Source: Meghimatium bilineatum
Taxonomy: Eukaryota; Mollusca; Gastropoda; Stylommatophora; Philomycidae
Length of the DNA: 64,000 nucleotides
NCBI GenBank assembly: GCA_034231615.1
Contig: CM067318.1
Span: 39,904,769 to 39,968,768, forward strand
Reading direction: 5' to 3'
The notes beneath the pieces are model-generated. The model did not search any database, was not told where the DNA came from, and was given only the letters and a program-made list of their open reading frames with translations. This document shows, piece after piece, positions 42,401 through 48,400 of the stretch. Positions within the stretch are counted from its first letter, which is position 1; each line of letters begins with the position of its first letter. Both the position numbers and the translations under genes were made by a program.

Positions 42401-45400
42401 ACTATATTCAACTGGAAATCTTGTAGGACCATTGTCCTGTTACAAGAGAAATCCAGCGGGAGTTTGAGAATGAAAGCTGAAGAAGAAGAAGACCCTCAAC
42501 TCCAGTGTGTCCAGGGCAAAATATCCACATAAGTCCTTAGAGGTACCAAGTGCATCCGCTCATGATAGCCATCCATTCTGAATTCTGCAGTCCATGGATT
42601 AAGTAAAGACACAATAGCTACCCTAATTGTCACTGTTTTTTTTCATTTTAGGGCCTCTGTAACTGTCTCGATCTCCATTCTCATACTACAATCAATACTA
42701 GGTAACTGCATGAAACATAACAACAATTAGACTTACGTAAAACACAGGTTTATATATCGCTTCAATGAGACACGACAGACTATAGTTAAAACTAGTAGGT
42801 AATGATGAGCACACAAGAAATCATAAAAATTACAATATGATTGTGATTTGTGTATTGTAATTTTTATGATTTCTTGTGTGCTCATCATTGCCCATCATTA
42901 CCTACTAGTTTTAGCTATAGTCTGCCGTGTCTCATTGAAGCGATATATAAACCTGTGTTTTTAAGTCTAATTCTCATACTATAGTACTTACATAAAACAT
43001 AATTTTTTAGAACGTTCCACTTAGACACGATGGACTATCACTAAAACTAGGGGGTTATGATGTACATATTACAACATACAAATTACAATACACAAAATAT
43101 TTTTCAATGTTTCAACCAAAAGGCCTTTACCAAGATATGCACAAAACATCAAAAGAGGCACAAAACATCAAAAGACGATGAATAGAAATGATCACAACAC
43201 ACAAACGTGTCCAACCGAAATATGAAAGTGAGATGCCGATGCCATTTAGTCGAAACATTTAAAATGTTTTGTGTATTGTAATTTGTAAGTTTTCTTGTTT
43301 GCACATCATAACCACCCTAGTTTTAGTGATAGTCCGTTGTGTCTAAGTGGAACCTTCTAAAAACCTGTGTTTTGCATAAGTACTATTGTTGTTATGTTTC
43401 ACGCAGTATTACCTTATATTCATTCTCATACTGGAGATTGTTATACTATACACTCCTCACTTTTCAGCAATGAATTTCAATCAATCAAGTGCCATGCAGA
43501 GTGGCGTAGGCAATCATGCTTCTCCACAATTCTCTGTCTCTAGTGTTGTTAATAAGTTTAGTTAGTGACTTTTTTTTGTGACACAGTGACAACCCATCCA
43601 GAAAATTCTCTCTATGTCTTCCTCTGTATCTTCTTCTCCTTGGTCTTTCCAGTGGTTACTAAATGTTTTACTTTTATCATCACATGCCCTAAAAATTTTG
43701 ATTGTCTGTTTCTAATTTTTGCTATCATTTATCATTTTACTCCTGCATTTCTGAAAACTTCTACATTAGTTTTCTTGGCTGTCCATGGAATTTTGATAAT
43801 TCTTTTTAAAAACCACATCTCAATTGCCTCCAGCTGATATTGGGCATTTTTGTTTACTCTCCATGCTTCGCTTCCATAATGAAGGATTGGATCAATATAA
43901 CACCCTAGCACTCGAACTCTTGTATTTTTTCGATATTACTTCATTGCATAGAATGTTTCTAATTTTTTTAAATGTTGTTTTGGCATGTGCTATCCTGTTC
44001 TTGATATCAATGTAGCACCTGCCATCTGATGTTAAAATGGTGCCAAGATACTTGACTTTATCCGCTTTATTTAATTTTGCATCATTGATAGCAATACTGA
44101 ATTTTGCTTGTTGTCTTATGCTGGTATCTAGTCAAATGCACTTTGAATCCTGACATCATGTGTCGATGGGGCCTGAAAAGCGGCACAAGTTAGTAACACG
44201 GTTACCTGCCATACATGTCATAAGAGGATGCTAAGGAGCCGTTGATGATTTTTAAAATATTTCCAGTTAAACTGGAAATTGGACCTTAAATTGCTCGAAT
44301 AGGAAGCCAGTGCACTAACAACTAAACTACTGCTGCCTTTATGTTTATAAATATAATAATAAATCCCATAACCTTCTATGATTATAGGGGTGCCACATTG
44401 AAAATTGCACAAAGGGACAACCCAGGATTATGCAGATACATCACAGATAACATTTCAGTGGACAGATTTCGACTCTGTGGAACCTCTGTCCTCTCAGAAA
44501 CTTACCTTATCAACAAAGCATGAATAGTAACACTCCTGTTATCCCATGCCGTTTGACCATCAGATATTTATTATATTACCACACTGACACCGCTGAAGAT
44601 GGATGTGTTGGGCCATTGGTGCAAATAAAATGGTGACACAATGCATTTTGATTCTCTGGATTACATCTTGTTGAAAATCTAGTAGGACCGTTGTCTGCTA
44701 CAAGAGATATATGCAGTGGAAGTTTGAGAATGAACGCTGAAGAAAAAGATTACGACATTGTAAACACAGTTTGTGCTCTTAAAAATTCTAAAATATGATA
44801 TATCGCTGGACTGCCAGATTGTTCACATTGAATTTTTTCTTTACTAGTAAACTTCCATGTATAATATGGCCAAAAATGTCCAAACTCCATATTTTAATCC
44901 ATTTTTTTAAAATTGACCAATAATAGAAAAATTGACTAGACATAAGTTTCATTGTCAACGACACTTAAAAATGGCAAAATTTATGAGATTTGTACATGAA
45001 ATTATAAAATTCTGGCAACCCTGGGTGTTAATAGGGTGTACCATTTTAAAGTTAAACAACTCTATAAGAAGAAAATCCATGTTGTAGGAAGGGATCAAGG
45101 AGATTAGGAGTGGAGTTGGCTGTCCCATCCCATTTTTCAAAGTGACCCAAATACCATGTTTTCATCTGAATATTTACACATATATTTACAATATATAGGC
45201 CCTAACCCAAACGTTTTTGTGTTCATGTGGATTGGTCTCACCGTACCACGTTTATTTTGCATATGTTACACAGTGGTAATGGTCAAAGGTCATGAGTCCA
45301 CGAACCGAGAAATCAATCAACCAACCACATTTGTTCTGCATATAGTCTATCATATAATTGCATTGGGTTAAAGGTCATGAGTGCATGAATGACTGGATCA

Positions 45401-48400
45401 GCAACCAACCACCACATTTTTTTGAAACACATGTGACTTTTGCTTTCAGAATGATGTAGTTAGGGAAGAGAAGTGCAGGAAATAGAATTAGACCAGACTT
45501 CACCTCCTAAAGCTGACCAAAACCTAATGAATACAGCATAATACCTCACAACATTTATGGAGATAGCCTCTATTCTTGATTACATTTTGACTGTATTGTT
45601 TCCAAGAATTCTTATTTCCATTTTTAGAATGATGGTAAACTGCGGCCTATCCTGTACGTTCTACAAACAAACGATGACGACATACACCAACCCCATAGAT
45701 TCAAAACCCGGTGGGATTTGTGTACGGTTACAGAAGCAGGAAGCAATGTAACCCTTTCTTCAGGAGGTTCTAGCTCAAGACCAAGTCTTGTCCCTAGACA
45801 CCTTTACTATGGAGGTTCAGAGGGATCGGTAAGTCAATGTTGTGATTCTTGCACACGGTCTTCTGTGACCAATTCAATTACAACACATCTAGGCCGATAT
45901 TGGTCATGTATAGAGCGGCATGTTTTAGATCATTCTTGTTCCCCCACAACTTGTTTTACAGAGATGCTCTTGTGGACTGGTCCGTCATTCTATGAGTGAC
46001 AATGTTAAAACAGCTCTGTAGTAAGTTTGTGTTGTTGCTCTGCAAATTTAGACATTCAATTTATAGGGAATTCTGACCAATCATCATTGTAACAATAGCT
46101 AAATGGGGATTCTAACCATTCTTCATCATTGTAACAATAGCTAAATGGAAATTCTGACCAGTCTCCATCATTGTAACAATATCTAAATGAGAATTCTGGC
46201 TAATCTCCATCATTGTAAAAATAGCTAAAATTCTTATCATCATTAAGTCCATCTCAGTTAAGAAGGCTGGGTGAAACAGACCTCCAACATCCCATCTTTT
46301 GTCTTTGTGGTGCACTCTGCTTGAATGTAACCTGTTGATCTTGCAATGTTACTCTCTCATGACCCCCAAAGATGGATGTGTCAGGCCAATGCCACAAATA
46401 AAACGGTGACACAATACTTTTCTATTTTCTTGACTATATCCTGCTGGAAATCTAGTTGTTTTCTATTCTAGTAGAAATCTAGCAGAAATCATTGTCCTGC
46501 TACAAGAGAGATCAGTAGGAGTTTAAGAATTAATGCTGAAGAAGACTCTAATTTGTATCTCTGCTTCACTTTTACTTGCCTCCTTTTGACTTTACCCTAA
46601 AGTCAGGTCTTCAACAAATTCTTATAAAAACGATAGGTTACAGAAATAAAAGACTCAACGAAAACAAACATATATCAATCTATTCACTGAAATTCTTTGT
46701 TGCTTTTCGGTGTCAGGGGTAGAAGAGTTTTTTGGAGATGGCCCTCATGTGTGCTGCGTATATTGTAGAATTTGTCGCCTCTTTTTTTCAGTGGTCCATC
46801 ATTTTTGTGGTCTGCCTCTAAGTCTGCCTTCGCTGTATCTGTGTAGCATAGCTTGCTTTGATATGCTGTCTGATGGTAGTCTGCTGATGTGTGCAAACCA
46901 TTTGATCTGTTGTCTGTTGATGTATTCTAAGATTGAGGGTGGTGCCGGTTTTTTGTCGGATGTCCTCATTCCTCACTCTGTCTCTTAGCGATATTCATAG
47001 GATTCTGCGTAAGCATGTCATTTCAGCTGTCACAAGTTTACATTTGTCTTGTGATGTCGTTGTCCATGTTTGGCATTGGTAGCACAGTGTTGGCATAATA
47101 ATCGTTTTGAATAGTGTTATTTTGGTGTTTAAATCAACATTTTGTTTCTGAAGATGGTGCCATTTGCCCTAGGGCTTGGTATGCTTTACTACATCTATTG
47201 TGTATTTCTTTGCTGCTCATGCCATCTGTTGTTATATTACTTTCTAGGTACGTGAATTCTGTCATTCGGTTAATTCTGTTGTTTTCAATATATATATTGG
47301 TGTTTCTTTCTGTTCTTCCTATCATCATTACTTTGGTCTTTTCTATATTTATCTTCATTTTAAAGGTATGGCATGTTTGATGAAATCTATCTATTTGTCT
47401 TTGTAGTTCTTCTTCTGATGATGCCACTAGTGCTTGGTCATCTGCAAATATTAGTTCATTTAAGTTTTTTCTTTCAGATTGTTTTCTTCTGTTGTCTTTG
47501 CTACTTTACAGATGTGGTCTATGTATGTTATGAACAATAGGGGGGAATAGTATACATCCCTGTCTCACACCCGAATGAATTTGAAATGTATCGGATGTAC
47601 CTCTATGTACATGTATGCCTCTTTGAAATGTGTGCCTCTATACTTAGTGCAGTCCTTCTTACTGCCGTTTTTCTTCCAGATGGGAACAATCACTGCTGTA
47701 TTCCACTCCTGTGGTGTCTTTTGTATCTTCCATATTACATTGAATAGTCTGTGTAGCCACTTTATACTTATCATTCTTAGCATTTTTATTAGTTCTATAG
47801 GTATTCCGTCTATTCCTGGTGCTTTGTTGTTTGGTGCATGTTTAACTGCGTCTACAATTTCAGATTTCAGAATGTATGGTTCTAGGTCTTCTTCTATTGT
47901 ATTTATTGGTGTAGTCACTTCTCCTTCTTTTAAGTTTAACTGTTGATTGAAGTAATTTTTCCATCTTTCCATGATTTCTTGGGGCCTTTTTAGTATGTTG
48001 CAGTGTGCATCATTATTTCTGTTAGTTCGTAGGTGTCTTTTTTACTTCTCATGTTTTGTACTTTCTTGTAGAACATCTTTGGTGCATTTTCTCTCTCATT
48101 GTTGAGCATTTCTCCATATTGTTGCCATGATTTAACTTTTGCAGCTTTGATGATTTTTCACAAACATTTATGAAACACACAAAAAGTCAGTCTCCAGAGA
48201 ACTCTTCTACCCCTGACGTAGGGGCATAAAGGGGTATAATACGAAAAGAAAAAAGAAAGAATATACTTGTAGTCAGAATAATAGCTCATTGCTGTTTCAT
48301 TTTCGCAATATAGCTTTACTTAATTGTTTGGTCACATTATGAGACAATGAGATCTGGGAAACACATAGTTACAATGGGCAAGATTGAAGGAAAGTGATTG

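Noticed and set aside
45449-45485. Second acceptor-like CTTTCAG followed by AATGATG near exon 14
   Set aside because: Only seven bases match the exon 14 start and the phase-0 frame soon stops; not counted as a junction duplication.
47575-47946. 123-residue + strand open frame
   Set aside because: Antisense shadow of the reverse-strand reverse transcriptase at 47565-47972.
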